Source: Euwallacea fornicatus
Taxonomy: Eukaryota; Arthropoda; Insecta; Coleoptera; Curculionidae
DNA length: 64,000 bases
Assembly (NCBI RefSeq): GCF_040115645.1
Contig: NC_089544.1
Span: forward strand, 1,426,001 to 1,490,000
Reading direction: 5' to 3'
Translations under genes and position numbers: made by a program
Notes under the pieces: generated by a model
Database searches by the model: none
Seen by the model: only the letters and a program-made list of their open reading frames with translations
Told to the model about the DNA's origin: nothing
In this document: piece after piece, positions 51,779 to 64,000 of the stretch
How the letters are laid out: every line of letters begins with the position of its first letter
Position numbering within the stretch: position 1 is the stretch's first letter

Positions 51779-54700
51779 TGAGATGATGGTGAATGTACGC
51801 TATTATTTATTGATGACGCTGTAAGAGTTGTGCAAGACCGACTTATTGTTTTTTTTTTACAATATTTTATTCAGGGAAATGTATTATCGATATCAAATGC
51901 AGAGAGGAATCGATAACGAAAATACAACACGTTTTTCAACTCATATGAGAAAACCTACAAGAGATTCAAAGAGAATTAAAACTATATATTTTTTAAGCTG
52001 TTAAAAATCGGACTCTCTTTTACGTGACTTTTTATTTGAATGTTTGGGTTGCCGTATAATCATCTCTTAAAGTATTTTCATTTGGTCGCAAAGGACCCTA
52101 TTTATTCCAGAACCCATTGAACTATTCGCGTTGCATAACCTATTTGAGGCGCTTAAAGGGCCGGAAAGCGTTTACTATTATAATTGACACACTCGTTGTC
52201 ATGCTAAGAGTCACCGCGAATTGCCGAGCACCCATCATTTCCCATTTTCTAAGTTTTACCGGCGAGTCTGGTGACTTCTTGTAACGCATGCAACGTTCGC
52301 TGATCGCTGTTTGGTAGAATAGATTCGTAGCTTATACCGGGGACCATCTAAGCCACTGGTATAAAAATGTGCCTTATCTTGATTCCACTGGAAAGGACAA
52401 ACCATTTTCCTTTCCCTTAAATCATTTAGAAGTCACATATGATTTAAAGCATGTCATATAAGACGACTTTGTGCAGATAAGATAAGAAGATTGACACTCA
52501 TTTATTTTAAAGTTAAGGTGCGTTTTTCATGTAAATCATTGATTTTATCAAAACTCAAAATATTACGAGATGCGAAATCGTCCATCAATATGTTATATGA
52601 GAATTTTTAAGGTTCGCCTTAGCTAAACTTAAGGATAGGGGGCAAGCGCTGGCATGTAAAAAATGTCGCCTGCTTCATAGCTTGGCATATTGTCTATGTT
52701 TATCAAAAAATGCCCGGATCCAAAGTATCCAAAATACGCAATGTACGTACATGCAACGACTGTAGCCACAGTAACAGACACTGACCGAAATGTTATTGTG
52801 GTAAAATTTATCTTTGATTACCGGTAAAACATTGTACAAAAGAGTCAAAACTCACAAACTTCTTTCGTGCCTTTTTCAACTGCTCAGAAATTAATCGATC
52901 ATTTACTATTTCAAAGTTTACATTTGTCCTCTTTTTTTCAGTGAATACATCAAGCAATGGTCCCATGTGTTTCCATACAACTGCGATCGAAAAGCTGAGT
53001 TCATTAAAAAAGGAATGGGTTAGTAATTTGTCAGTGTATGAAGTCGTGTTTCTATCTTGATTTAAGACGAATTGCAATACTTATTAAATTTAAAAAAATT
53101 TCAGCTGGCTTTAGGGCAAAACTGTCCCACATGACAACGTTTCCTAGAGATATCGTTACTGCGGAAGAAAAAACTAACGGTGACCCCAATATCTTAAGCC
53201 AGGCCGAATTTTTGCCAAACAGGAAAATTAACTTGGACGAGATTTTTGGCACTCCGAGCCCTAAAAAGGCTGCCAAAAACAAGGCTGTTTCCGCGAAAAG
53301 TGAGCTCTTCTATTTTTCAAAATTAAAAATATTAACCTTCTGTGCTACTCTTTTAGAGTCATATTCAAGAGATAACTCTCCGTTGGTTACGCATCGACGA
53401 TTTTTGGGCAACGACGATTACAAATCCTACATCTATATTCAACATGTCGGCAAAGATCGGCAGCCTGACAGTGAAGACGAGGAAATACGTAAATTAAATG
53501 AAGACCCTCAAAAGATTTTATCATGCGAGTCCTGTGGTTTTCATACCAAACGATTGGGAGTTTTGCTTATACACAATAAATTGCATTTGGAGGGTAATCG
53601 ATTATATTCCTTTATCCTACGAGGATTTAAATTCGTTTTGTTTAGGCGCAGTGTATGTCACACCAAAGAGGAAAAGCAAAAAGATCAAGGAGGAAGAACT
53701 AGGCGGTTCTGACGCTGAAGTCGCAGTTGAAAGTCCCCCAAAGCCGAAACAACGCAAGAAAAATCTGTCTCAAGTCAAACCCCACACACAGCCTGTTGAT
53801 CATTTTGCCAACTTATTGGATGAGTGGAATGATACTGATGAGGAGACTGAAGCTACCGTTAAGCAAATTAAGGATCATAATAAGAGTAGGTTTAATGGTA
53901 CTCAATTTTTAGGTTAAGTTATTTTTTTGGTTTTGTTTAGGAGGTAAAAGATCAATACACGTGCATGAATCAAAGAACGACACGTCGGACAATTCGAGTG
54001 ATAAGTCAATGCCTGAGGAACAGAACAAAGTCAATACACAGGAGGATATTAAAAACTGTTTCGATTTTGACGAAGAAGAAGAGGAAGATGACTTTTTGTA
54101 TCCTGCTTCAACTGGTAGAAAAATTCCCAGGGTTATCCCTGAGAAACCTAGGGCTAGCATATCAGAGCTGTTGGAGCTTAGCGATAAAGAAGAGCAATTA
54201 TCTAAAGGTAAGTAATATATTTAAATATCGTTTTTCGATTGGATCAGGCCTTTGGGAAATGTCCCTTTATATGTCTATCACAATGTTTTTTCTGTAGTTG
54301 ATTCATTCAAACAACTGGAGATCGAGGACGCAAACGTCACCTCTGAAGACGATAATAGAAATAAAGAAATACTTCGTGTGAGTCAGTCTCTGAACAAGCC
54401 GGCGGCGGTGGACGATAACTTAGATAACGCGTTTAAGGAATTATTGGAGGAAACCGAAGTCCCACACTTGGATGAACTAGCTCAGTCTCTGAAACCGGAG
54501 CAAAATTTTCATGATGCCAGGACCATAAAATTTCCTGACAAGGGAAGTACCACCTTGAAAACGCCTGTCAAGGGTGGTACTTCCAAAAAAAGATTCGTCA
54601 CATCATTTGAGGGTTTTAAAGCGGGGTTTCGCAAAATTGACATAGGCAGAAACGCAGACAAAAAAGTAAGTTATTGTTTTCTTAGTCATTAATTTATTAT

Positions 54701-57700
54701 ATGTTTATATGTGTTTTTTATTATTGAAGTTGACTAAGGAAAGCTCCAATGAAGACCATCGAATCCAAGAAGGCCTTGCGGATCAGAACGCGTCTACTGA
54801 GGTACAGGAAGCCACTCCCGAAAAGCATGCTAAGTCATCTGAAACAATCTCCTCACAAGAGAAAATGCTTGATGCCAAGCGTACGAGACGTAAGAAGAAG
54901 AAACCAGTAACGGAGGAAAACTTGGAGGAATCTACAGAAGTTGCCAAAGAAGATACAGAAGCGAAAGCTGCTAGTAAATCACCCATCGATGCGGAGTTGG
55001 AGGGAATAAAACGAGACTTGGAAACGTCCCCTAAGAAGCATATTCATCTAAAACCATCTGAGGGCCAAACTGAAATGTCCCTGGAACAATTGACTAGAGA
55101 ATTAGAGGGTAGTAGCAGCAGCAGTCTTGGTACAGTCCCAACTGATCGCGAAATAGCGACTAGTCGTATCGGCGGTGATAAAAGGGGAGAGAATGAAGCT
55201 CATGTTTCTGAAAGTGTCGGAAGAAGAAGTACGAGATCCAGAAAAAGTGCGACAACGTACGATTTGAAACTTAAAGAGGTTGCAAAGAGCTCTCTTAATA
55301 GTCAGAAAGTTGTAGAAACGTTGAAATCTAGTCAGTTGGAGGAAGAGAGCACCGCCAAAGAAGCCAATGAATTGGAATCCAAGTCGAATGTAGAACCGGA
55401 CATTGCAATTGAATCAAAGACAACAAGCGACTCAGTGATATCTAATGAAAATGTGACGAAGCAAAAGTTGAGGAAGGGGCGCAGGTCGAAAAAGCACGAG
55501 GAGAGAACACGGCCCGAACTTATTACTGCCGAATCTGAAGTAGTGCCATCAATCGCCCAATTAGCTACCCCCGCGCACGACAAAGCAGTTGGAAAATTTG
55601 AAGACTTTGTCCAGGACACTACAGAGGAATTTCGAAGAGGCCACAGAAAGCGACATTCAGAAGACAGGCCAATTAAAAGCAATAGAAAAGGTATCTCAGA
55701 TGAAACAATGATTAGTGTCTCCAGTAGGTCGTATAAAAATTTAGACCTTCCTGCTAGTGGTGACCACCCCAGTTTAGAAGAGAGCCACCAGAGTGAGAGT
55801 TTACTTGAATCGGATGAACAAAATCGGGAAGCAGAAATGCAAATATCTCCTGGGCCTGAATCAGTTGCAGAGACATCTGGAGAAAAAGCAGAACCTACGA
55901 AAAACTCTGAAGAGCTAAATGCCGAGAAGGTTCCTGATAAAGCTTCAGTTGAACATGAACGAAGTATAGCGCAACCCTCAGTTCTGGGACAGAAAAGCAA
56001 TGAAAGACGGAGCCGTCGTAGCAGGCGCTTACGTTCGGATCCTAAAGTAGTAGAAGCAAACGTAACTGAGCCTGAAAAACTTGTAGTGAAAGATGACGAT
56101 TGCTCACAAATTTTACATTCTCGGGAAATTTTATCTAAGCTAGAATTAGTGTCTCAAAAGCACTCAGAAATTAAATCTGATGTCACTGTTGAGGAAATTT
56201 CAACAGTGAGTTCAGAAGGATTAGCAATAGCAGAACCATTTATGAAGGCTGAAGCCATAGAAGTTGAAAGTGAACCCAAAGGAAACCGTCGAAGTACACG
56301 CCAGAAGCCAGAAATCATTGCAGACGTAGGTTCATCGGAAAAAATCCATGACGTTCCGCAAATAGAACCATTGCCTACGGAACTTAAAAAGAGGCGGGGC
56401 AGATCCCAGCGGCACCATGAAATTGAGGCTGATATTACAACCATTACTGCCGAATCCTCGCAAGCCCATGTTCAAAATGAAACTCTAAACGATCAACTTG
56501 AACCGGCTCAGAAAAGTAAAGAATTGGAACAAGAAACATCAGCCAGCAATGATAGTGCCTCACAAAATGTAGCAATAAGTGCATCAGGAAATGATAAGGA
56601 TTCAAGAGATAACTTGAAGGAATCAGATAATGAAAACACTGCCTTTCCTGCTGAGTTGCTCATGGTGCCTTTGGAAGAAATTCCATTGCCAGAGATGCCA
56701 ATGGAAAATCTCACTTTAGACATACCAGTTGAAGATATTCCACTTCCACCTATGAGTCCGGTGACAGAGCGGAAGAAACGAAAGAAATTGGAGTCGAAAC
56801 AAGAGGAAAACGTTCCTGCAGAAGCCCTAAATTCTCAAAGTGTTTCGGAAAGAACGAATGTGCCAATGGCTGAAAGTGGAGAATCTCCAGAGTTTGCTAA
56901 AGAAAACGAATCTTCTACACATCAACTGTGCGAGTCTTCTAGTGAAACAGAAACATCGTCTGCATATTTCCTAAAAACCGACCCCGACGAGGCCCATAAG
57001 AAACCTGATAGCAAATCTGAAGTTGCAAAGGTAGTTCTTCCCTTGGAAACATCCCCCAGAACCAGAAGGCGAACTAGAGCCTTCAAACTTAAAGACGCTG
57101 CACTTGAAAATGCGCAAATGGAAGAGGAGCCAAAGACTGACCAGCCTGTAGAGTTACCTGCGATCACAACTGAGCAAGAAGCTTTAGATGACATACCAAT
57201 TCCTGCTCCCACTGAGCGATCTTCCGACGAGTCTTCAGCTCTGAGCAGTAGGAGACGCACTAGAGCTTTTAATACCAGAAATGTGCCCGCTCATGAAGCC
57301 AAGACAAATTTCCCTTCAAAGAATATTGAGAAATTTGAGCCGATGACAAATCTCAGTGATATACCAGTTCCAACTGCGCTTGAAACTTCACAATCAAACC
57401 AGGTTGAGGTTCCAGAGGGAGAACCCGAAGTAAAGAGGGAGAGGAGGTTAACCAGGGGATTGAAGGCAAGTGAAATGGCAGGAATCTTGAAGTCGGCCCG
57501 AACTGAACTAAAGTCAGATAGTTTAGCTGAGGCGGAACTTGAAGATATACCAATTCCTGCATCCATTGAAGCTTCGCAAACAAAACGGGTTGAACATCCC
57601 ATAAAAGAATCGGATCTTAAGAATGATAGAAGACGTACTAGGGCGTTGAAAATAGCCCCAGCGGAGGTAGCTGAAACCAGCATTGATTCCACATCTGATA

Positions 57701-60700
57701 TTTTGGCAGAATCGTGCTCAACCCAGGTGGTTCTCGATGATATACCAATTCCTGCGCCAATTGAACTTTTAGAAACAAAACAGGTCGAGGTTTCAGTGAA
57801 AGCATCTGAAGTGAAGAACGATAGAAGACGAACCAGGTCGTTGAATAAGTCAAGCGGAGATGTTCTGCTTGGGACAACTGAGCCCAGAAGTGATCTCAAA
57901 TCTGGTGATTTGGTAGCTGAAATAGCGCTCGATGATATTCCGATTCCTGCTGCTTTAGAAGAACCCGAAACTCTAAAGAGTGGGAGACGACAAACGCGGG
58001 CCTCTAAAACAAGTGCCGTAGAAGATCTGAAGAGAGCTCAAGACAAAAGCGATTTTTTAGCAGAGATTACTGCTGAGACAAAGGACTCTGCTGGGGGCCT
58101 TGATGATGCGACAGTCGAAGGTTTTCTAGAAAATCAAATTAAAAACGACAAAGAGCCGTTAAAGAGCGACCGAAAGAGGGCCAAAGGTTGTAGTGCAAGA
58201 GAAACTGGAATGGATGATGTGCAAATAAACGAACAAGGTACAAAATCGGAGGAAATTGTCTCGTTAGCAATACTGGACGACATACCGGTTCCTTCGGTCA
58301 CCGAAGAATCCATGGCTTCTCAGCCTAAAGCCTACAATGAAGAATCGGGCTCCAGAAGACGAACGAGGTCATCTAAACCCAGCGAGCTCACAGTTGAAGA
58401 AAAACAGTTATCCGATCTTTCGAAAGAAAGAGAATTTGTTGTAAACCCTGAGAAAGTCGATTCAGTGTCTCTTGAGGACACGCTAATTCCTGCAGTCACT
58501 GAAACGCCAAATACGAGTCATATTGTTAAAGGGGCTCTTCCGTCTGCCCGAAGACAAACCCGGTCCTGTGCGAAAATGGATCCAGTTGCCGAAAAAGCCA
58601 GTTCATCAACCCATGTAACTCTCGATTCCGTACGAACTCCAGCGTCTTCCAGACTCCACGTCGGTACCCCTACGGGAAGAAGACGGACGAGGTCCCTTAA
58701 AACGGTTCCAGTTGAAGGTTCAGTTGTCGAGGAGAGGTATGAAGCCGTTCTTGACGCTCAAATTGAAACTGTCACGCCCAAGGAGGAGGGTAAAGACTCG
58801 CAGTCTGAACCGGCCGTTCACGAGGCGAAATTCGAGGAAGAATCGACCATTTGTGAGAGGAGAAAAATTGCCGATTTTCCGCCATCTGAATTTGCCACCA
58901 AATCTACGACAGAAGACGTTTCTGATCCTGTGTCTTCTGAAGAAACCCCGGACGAAATGACAAAGTTAAAGTCAGTTGAGATCTCTTCTCTGAACGTTGC
59001 AGGCAGTAAAATTGTTGGACGGAGTAACGTGCGCAGATCCGAGAGGCTCAAATCTAGCAGGTGGGACGTCCCTTCTGATCCTGACCCGCAACACGCCGAT
59101 TTCCAGAACACCAATAATCTCTCCTTGTTGTCGGACAGCAGTAAAGGAGCGACTCCGGAAGAAACTAATGCGCCATCAGAAGGTAATTTAACAACGACTG
59201 GACAGAACTCATCACAAACTGATACAACAGGGACAGAAACTGCGAAGCAGTTGAAATCTTCTGAGAAGACAGAAAACGAACATCAAGGAAACGAAGCAGC
59301 TCCTGGGACCTCGGAAGCGGAGAATATTGAAAATTCCATATGTTCTCATATAAGCGAAGAAGTCGAGAGTTCTTCAGCTCGTAAACAGTGCACTGAATCA
59401 ACTATTGCTGCGTCGTTGACTGCGCGACAAGTAGAAGAGAGTAACGTTGAAGTTGCTCATAAAGTCCCTTTGGATACTTTGTCGAAAGCTTCGAAGAAGG
59501 GGAAGCGTGGGGGACCAAGAAAGCAAACGTTACCTTCAGAAGCAGACTCCGAAGTAATTTTCGAGAGCGAAATCTCTGAAAGTATCGATGAAATATCAAA
59601 GGCAACCGGGCTTGGCACTAAAGGTGAACTGCGGAACTTGGAAATGTGTAGACAGGAAATTAACAAGATCATTTTCGGAGATATTATAGGTTCTGAAGAC
59701 TCAGAAGAGAAAATCATAGAACCTGTTGGCGGTGTTGATCTACCGCAGACTTTAGAGGAATCTACGAGTGTGCCTGCAAGTGAAATTTTTTCAGCGGAAC
59801 CGTCAAGGGAGTCAGAATCCGAAGATTCGACTAACGAGTTGGCTCTTTGCCGCACAGAGGAGCCACGCAAGTGCCTAAAACCCCTGGAGAACTCCCCCCC
59901 GCATGACGATGATTTTGTCAGGGAAGGTAAATTCACTCAACTCGAATCAAGCAAGGAAAGCTTAGTTCCTCCAAAGAAGAGCAGACGCTCTAGATTGGGC
60001 AGCAGCTCGAAAATTGAAGAAGATACGGCGGAAAATACCAATTTCGAAGAATCTTCCGCGGTTACCGCCGAACCCAAAGAGGAAAGCGATCTTTTCAAAG
60101 TCATTTCGGCCAAACTGGACGAACCAGAAATCATTCTTCCCTTAAAGAAGTCAAAGAGGGTTAGCGAAGTTAGTTCCCAAATATCAGGGGAAACCTATCC
60201 GGAAAAGCTCGGTGGTTCGGACTTCAGTTTTCAGGACGATTCGATAATGTCCACATCATTGCGGAGCAGCATCGAAGGCATCATCAATGATATGGACATT
60301 GCCGATAACGGCGGAAACGAACCCGGCAAAAGTTCTTTGTTGGAAGAAGGTTCAGTTGAAACGAGCGATGCAAATACTCCTAAGGAAGGCAGCGTCCCAC
60401 CCAAGAAGAAGAAGACGGTCGATCTGTCCATTGTCGAGAAAACCGAGGAGCAAAGCGACAAAGCAGAGGGGAAAGTAGACGCAATACTACAGGCTCCGAA
60501 GAAGAAGATTCAAAAGCTTTTCGAGAGCAGCCAGACAACGGAAAAACCGGACGTTCCCCCCATGTCGCCTTTAGCGAAGAAGAAGAGCTTTCTGTTTCAG
60601 CAGGATTTGGATAACGTTGAAGAGGAGGCTCCGCTCTTTTCCAAGGAGTTTAACGACAACACCGAAAATGGGGTCGCAAAGAAGCGTAAATCTTCCTTAG

Positions 60701-63700
60701 AATCCGATTGTCCCACAAAGAAAGAAAAATTAGATGACGGCCCTCCTACGCCTGAGGGCGCAACGCCGAATCCTGGGGCCGCCAACGTCGACAACAGTCT
60801 CAAAAGCGAGGGCGTTGAGTCTTCTTCCAAAGGGAGCAAAGATGCGAAAAAACGAGTTGAAGTTCCGCACGTGACTGCTGATTCAGAACCAGTGAGTGCC
60901 GACTACGTTGCCCCAGAGCAAATCGTCGACCTGAAACCTGACTCAATCGGCGAGCCCGAGCTGGTACCGATAGTGGTAACACCAACCGTCATGTCCGAAA
61001 AAGATTTGGCGGACACGCAAGTGGAAATCACACCCGACAAAGTCATCAACGAGAAGAAACCGAGCGGATGCGTCGAAACCGCTGCTGTTATTGCTGAGAC
61101 CCCCACGGGCCTCGAAATATCCGGAACCGAGTTCACGTCCAAAGCCATGATGAAAGATTTCGACAACAAGGCATTAACGTCCCAACCGAATATCTACGGA
61201 CTGAAGTCGGAGCTTCTGGACATTCTCGAAGGCAACTCCAACTCGTCAACGACCTCCAGCGGGTCGGAGCAGAAGTTCAAGACCTCATTTGACAACTATG
61301 AAAAGAAGAAGGGCACGGTTCATGGCATTATCGATTTCGAAGACGCCATTCCTTCCCAGATTGTCCTCACCAACAAGGCTACCGCGGACAGCGTGCTGAT
61401 GGAGTCTCCGAAGCTGTTGGAGCGGCTGTCAATGGCCCCCGATACCAAGGTAAGTCGTTAGGCATGAGGCGTCGATCGACGAGAATAATGGACACTTTAT
61501 CCCCACCCTGCATGACCGTTGACGAAAATTGACGTTTTCAAATGTTCAAAGGCGTTATAAATTTGTCGAAGTATGTAGGCATGCGCAAGTTGAACGTTCT
61601 AATGTTGTTCCCCCGGTAACCACGCACGCGTCGTGAAGACTGCTTTTTTATAAGTTGCCCCCGTTCAATCTTGTCTTGAACTAATTTTCAGGCGAAATCC
61701 AAGCCCGTAATTGACCTGAAGCCTGTGGAACAAGTTCCCAAAACGTTGGTGGGCAAAATAGCAAAACCGCTCGGGGGTATCCCCAAGCCGGGCCAGAAAA
61801 TCGTTATTCGGACCACAAGGGCGATGGTTACCACACAGTCTAAAACTGTAGGAACCAAACCGATTATTTTATCAGAGCAGATAATAAGGTGAGTTTACAT
61901 TTTTGGTACTCAGTCGAATTGTTCAACAGCTTTACCAGGAGCAATTAACTGATATCTGCTGTGCATAATGGAGTGTTTTAATTACAGTTGAGTAATAGCT
62001 CTGACTAGTTTCACGTAAGATTTTGATAGTTCATTAGTCGTTCGAGTTCAGGTAATGTGTGTGTTTATTGATAAACAATGCCGTGAATTATGGTTATTAG
62101 ACAAGCAATCAGGTATGCAGTTGAAGGTCGACTATCCGAACTAGGTTCAAGTAGGTTATTTCTTGTAAATTTTAAGCGTAAAGTTCGTTAGCACGTTGTA
62201 TCGTGAATTTTTCACATATTGTAAGTACAAATCAGTGTCTCTTGGATCATTCAAACACAGTTTTCCAGGTGATATCGCTGTTCCCATAAACTTGGTGAGT
62301 GTGTCCCTTACCACGTTGTGCGATAATGGAATTATAATAATAACGCACCAATAAACGTGATTTTTTTATGCCATGATACGTGTTAAAGGAAACATACACG
62401 TCATTTATAAATACCCGAATCGAAACGTTACACCTTCAAACTGCACTTAGATATGTCCACAGACCTGCGAATGCCACGACTGCTATTGCTAAATCGGCCG
62501 CACAGGGCATAAAGAGGGAATATGAAGACATTGAGGATGTGGAGGCTGCGTTCATAATTCCGAAATTGGCCAAGCCGGCGATGGTAAAGGAAGAAGACGC
62601 AGTCATTCCTGTGCAGACAGAAAAGGTTGGCAAGGGGCGAACTCCGAAGGCTGGAGGGAAACCCAAAATCAACCAGCAGCCCATTATTGCTGCAACAGGT
62701 AGGCGTTTCGACAAAGCATACCGTGCATCTCAACGTACAGTATTCGGGGGTTTCTAGAGTCGGGTCCCACTTTATCAGTCACAATTCTCGTTTGCCACGC
62801 CGGTTCCGTAACCCATCCGAATCTTGAACTCCCTTATACATTTCGAAAGTAACTTTTGATCCAAAAAAGTTTGACATCCTGTACATTTTTTTTGGCTCAA
62901 TGATTCAAATCCTCGCAAATAAACTTCCAGCCGAAACAATCGCTCAACCAGCATCAACCATTACTGCAGCCACCCCCGCATCAACCCCACCCGCCGAGCT
63001 GCAGAACGTCCCGATTCAGACCGCTCAAGATGACTCTGTATTTGATATTAATTCGATGCCGATAGTACTTTCGGATGATTTGCTAACGGCTGAGATTCTA
63101 CAGAACATGCCTGTGGTCCTTTCGGGGGATGTAATGCCCACGGCGAAGAGCGCCGCTACAGCGGCAGTAAAAGCACCGGTTCAAGAGAAGCTGGTGGCTG
63201 CCATGCCCAAAAAGGGCCTTGCAACAGCGATAGGAGCGAAACAGGTAGGGTGGCATGCCTTCAAAGTTGGCGGTCTAGTAAATTTGGATGTTAACAATAT
63301 TGCTATTTTATCCTCTTTTTTCGCATTGCCTTCGTGAGTGGAATTGTGTAGCAAACCACCTCGCTTTCCTAAGTAGTTTTAATCTCTTCCAAGTGGAAGA
63401 GATTAAAAATCAATAGAGGAGTCATTCGGAATAATCGGCTTTATTGTTATTAAATGTTCTATAGGAAACTATCTTAATAAATATATCACGCTTCTTGTTC
63501 TGGGCCCGTTACAGATTATCTTCAAAACTAGCCAACCCAGTACATCCATCCCTGTCCCAGCTATTAAATCAACGACGAAGTTGAAAAACGTCCCGTCTAT
63601 CGTACCCACTATACAGAATAAGATCATCAAAGGTGGTACTGCGTTCATTGCTACGGGAACGACCGCCGATGGCAAACCTGCGAAATACGTGCTGGTTCCT

Positions 63701-64000
63701 CCGTCAGTCACTCCCGCTACCACTCAGGCAAGTTTCAGATAAATTTCCGATGGTTTCTTTTTAATTCTCTATTAAACCGTGTTCCCGTATGTACCTAGTC
63801 TTGTATTTTTAACGGTTAGCAAGATAGCAACTGTAGTACTGCTTAAGAAGGAAAGAGAATATCTGTTTAACGTTTGTGCAGAGGAAATATTAAACAGATC
63901 AACCTAAATTTTAATACTTGCTCATGAATCGTAAATCACAATGTTTTTGTTCTTCACAGATCAAATCCACAAAACAAACTGTATTCAAGAAGCAGCCTAC
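49912..64000 (+). CDS. Large PWWP domain and C2H2 zinc finger protein (3' incomplete)
   Basis: Exons 49912-50099, 52942-53018, 53105-53299, 53357-53593, 53646-53885, 53941-54207, 54298-54665, 54730-61449, 61692-61888, 62451-62698, 62931-63244, 63515-63727, 63960 to the window edge. Phases agree throughout and about 3,100 residues are in view. Residues about 14-110 form a PWWP domain (GDIVWVKLSAYWWPGEV; core motif YWWP), a reader of methylated histone H3 Lys36 plus DNA, split by a 2.8 kb intron. A classical zinc finger follows, C210-x2-C213-x12-H226-x3-H230. The remainder is Ser/Glu/Lys-rich and probably disordered, with acidic runs (residues near 370-400), and the 6,720-base exon 8 carries repeated motifs described separately. 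The last exons are Ala/Pro/Lys/Val-rich. I expect a nuclear chromatin scaffold. I do not recognise a named orthologue. Exon 12 ends at a GC donor. Confidence 0.85.
50100..52941 (+). other. First intron of the PWWP gene (2.8 kb)
   Basis: Splits the PWWP domain between ACA TA| and |T GAA TAC. Contains an (AT)n tract within a small palindrome near 51.76 kb. No exon or transposase is visible inside. Confidence 0.75.
51739..51776. repeat. (AT)n microsatellite flanked by an inverted repeat
   Basis: About 19 AT units, with CATCTCAA on the left and TTGAGATG on the right as exact reverse complements, so the whole of about 51731-51786 can fold into one hairpin. Confidence 0.9.
57184..58710 (+). repeat. 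Degenerate protein repeat array in PWWP gene exon 8
   Basis: Eight units begin near 57184, 57352, 57538, 57733, 57928, 58273, 58471 and 58621. Each opens with a version of LDDIPIPAP (LDDIPIPAP, LSDIPVPTA, LEDIPIPAS, LDDIPIPAP, LDDIPIPAA, LDDIPVPSV, LEDTLIPAV, LDSVRTPAS) and closes 20-60 residues later with a basic motif such as RRRTRA, RRLTRG, RRQTRA or RRRTRS. Typical spacing is 50-66 residues; one gap of 115 suggests a lost unit. Looser forerunners occur upstream (LEEIPLP and VEDIPLPPM near 56670-56750; RRSTR near 55210 and 56290; RRRTRA near 57070). Confidence 0.85.

Noticed and set aside
54783..61169. Many open frames on the - strand and in other + frames under exon 8 of the PWWP gene
   Set aside because: They are shadows of a long Ser/Glu/Lys-rich exon whose composition keeps other frames open.
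1..64000. tRNA genes
   Set aside because: Scanning both strands by eye for B-box-like GGTTCRANNCC gave only partial matches without a matching A-box or acceptor stem.

Overview
The window is nuclear DNA of an insect. It is A+T-rich, its protein genes are cut by short introns (many of 50-90 bases) with ordinary GT-AG borders, and decayed Tc1/mariner transposons lie in introns and between genes. The repeated terminal motif TACAGGGTG is scattered through it. I cannot fix the order; a beetle or similar insect is a guess. No tRNA, rRNA or CRISPR array was found. All gene models below were assembled by hand from open frames, splice sites and matching intron phases; no transcript or database evidence was available.

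Layout: (1) 1880-3641, + strand: the last two exons of a single-pass membrane protein, with a dead Tc1 transposon filling its final intron. (2) 3642-10848: long gene-free stretch. (3) 10849-11504, - strand: LSM1 (mRNA decay), head-to-head with (4) 12018-12319, + strand: UBL5/Hub1 (splicing). (5) 13974-19726, - strand: uridine-cytidine kinase with two homologous alternative last exons. (6) 20966-44512, + strand: an 11-exon gene of about 943 residues whose N-terminus and KISF motif resemble the taperin/phostensin group of protein phosphatase 1 docking proteins; its introns hold a mariner fragment and three Tc1-type remnants. (7) 46059-48594, - strand: RMI1 (Holliday junction dissolution), tail-to-tail with gene 6. 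(8) 49912 to the window end, + strand: a very large PWWP plus C2H2 zinc finger protein (more than 3,100 residues in view, unfinished), dominated by one 6.7 kb exon that carries a degenerate array of D[DE]IP[IV]P and RR[RS]TR motifs.

The genes do not form a pathway. They are mostly housekeeping genes (RNA decay, splicing, nucleotide salvage, genome stability) arranged as divergent pairs (LSM1/UBL5, UCK/taperin-like, RMI1/PWWP) and convergent pairs (UBL5/UCK, taperin-like/RMI1). The least ordinary items are the PWWP-zinc finger giant with its motif array, the duplicated exons in the kinase and in the taperin-like gene, and the transposon that ends about 20 bases before a splice acceptor.
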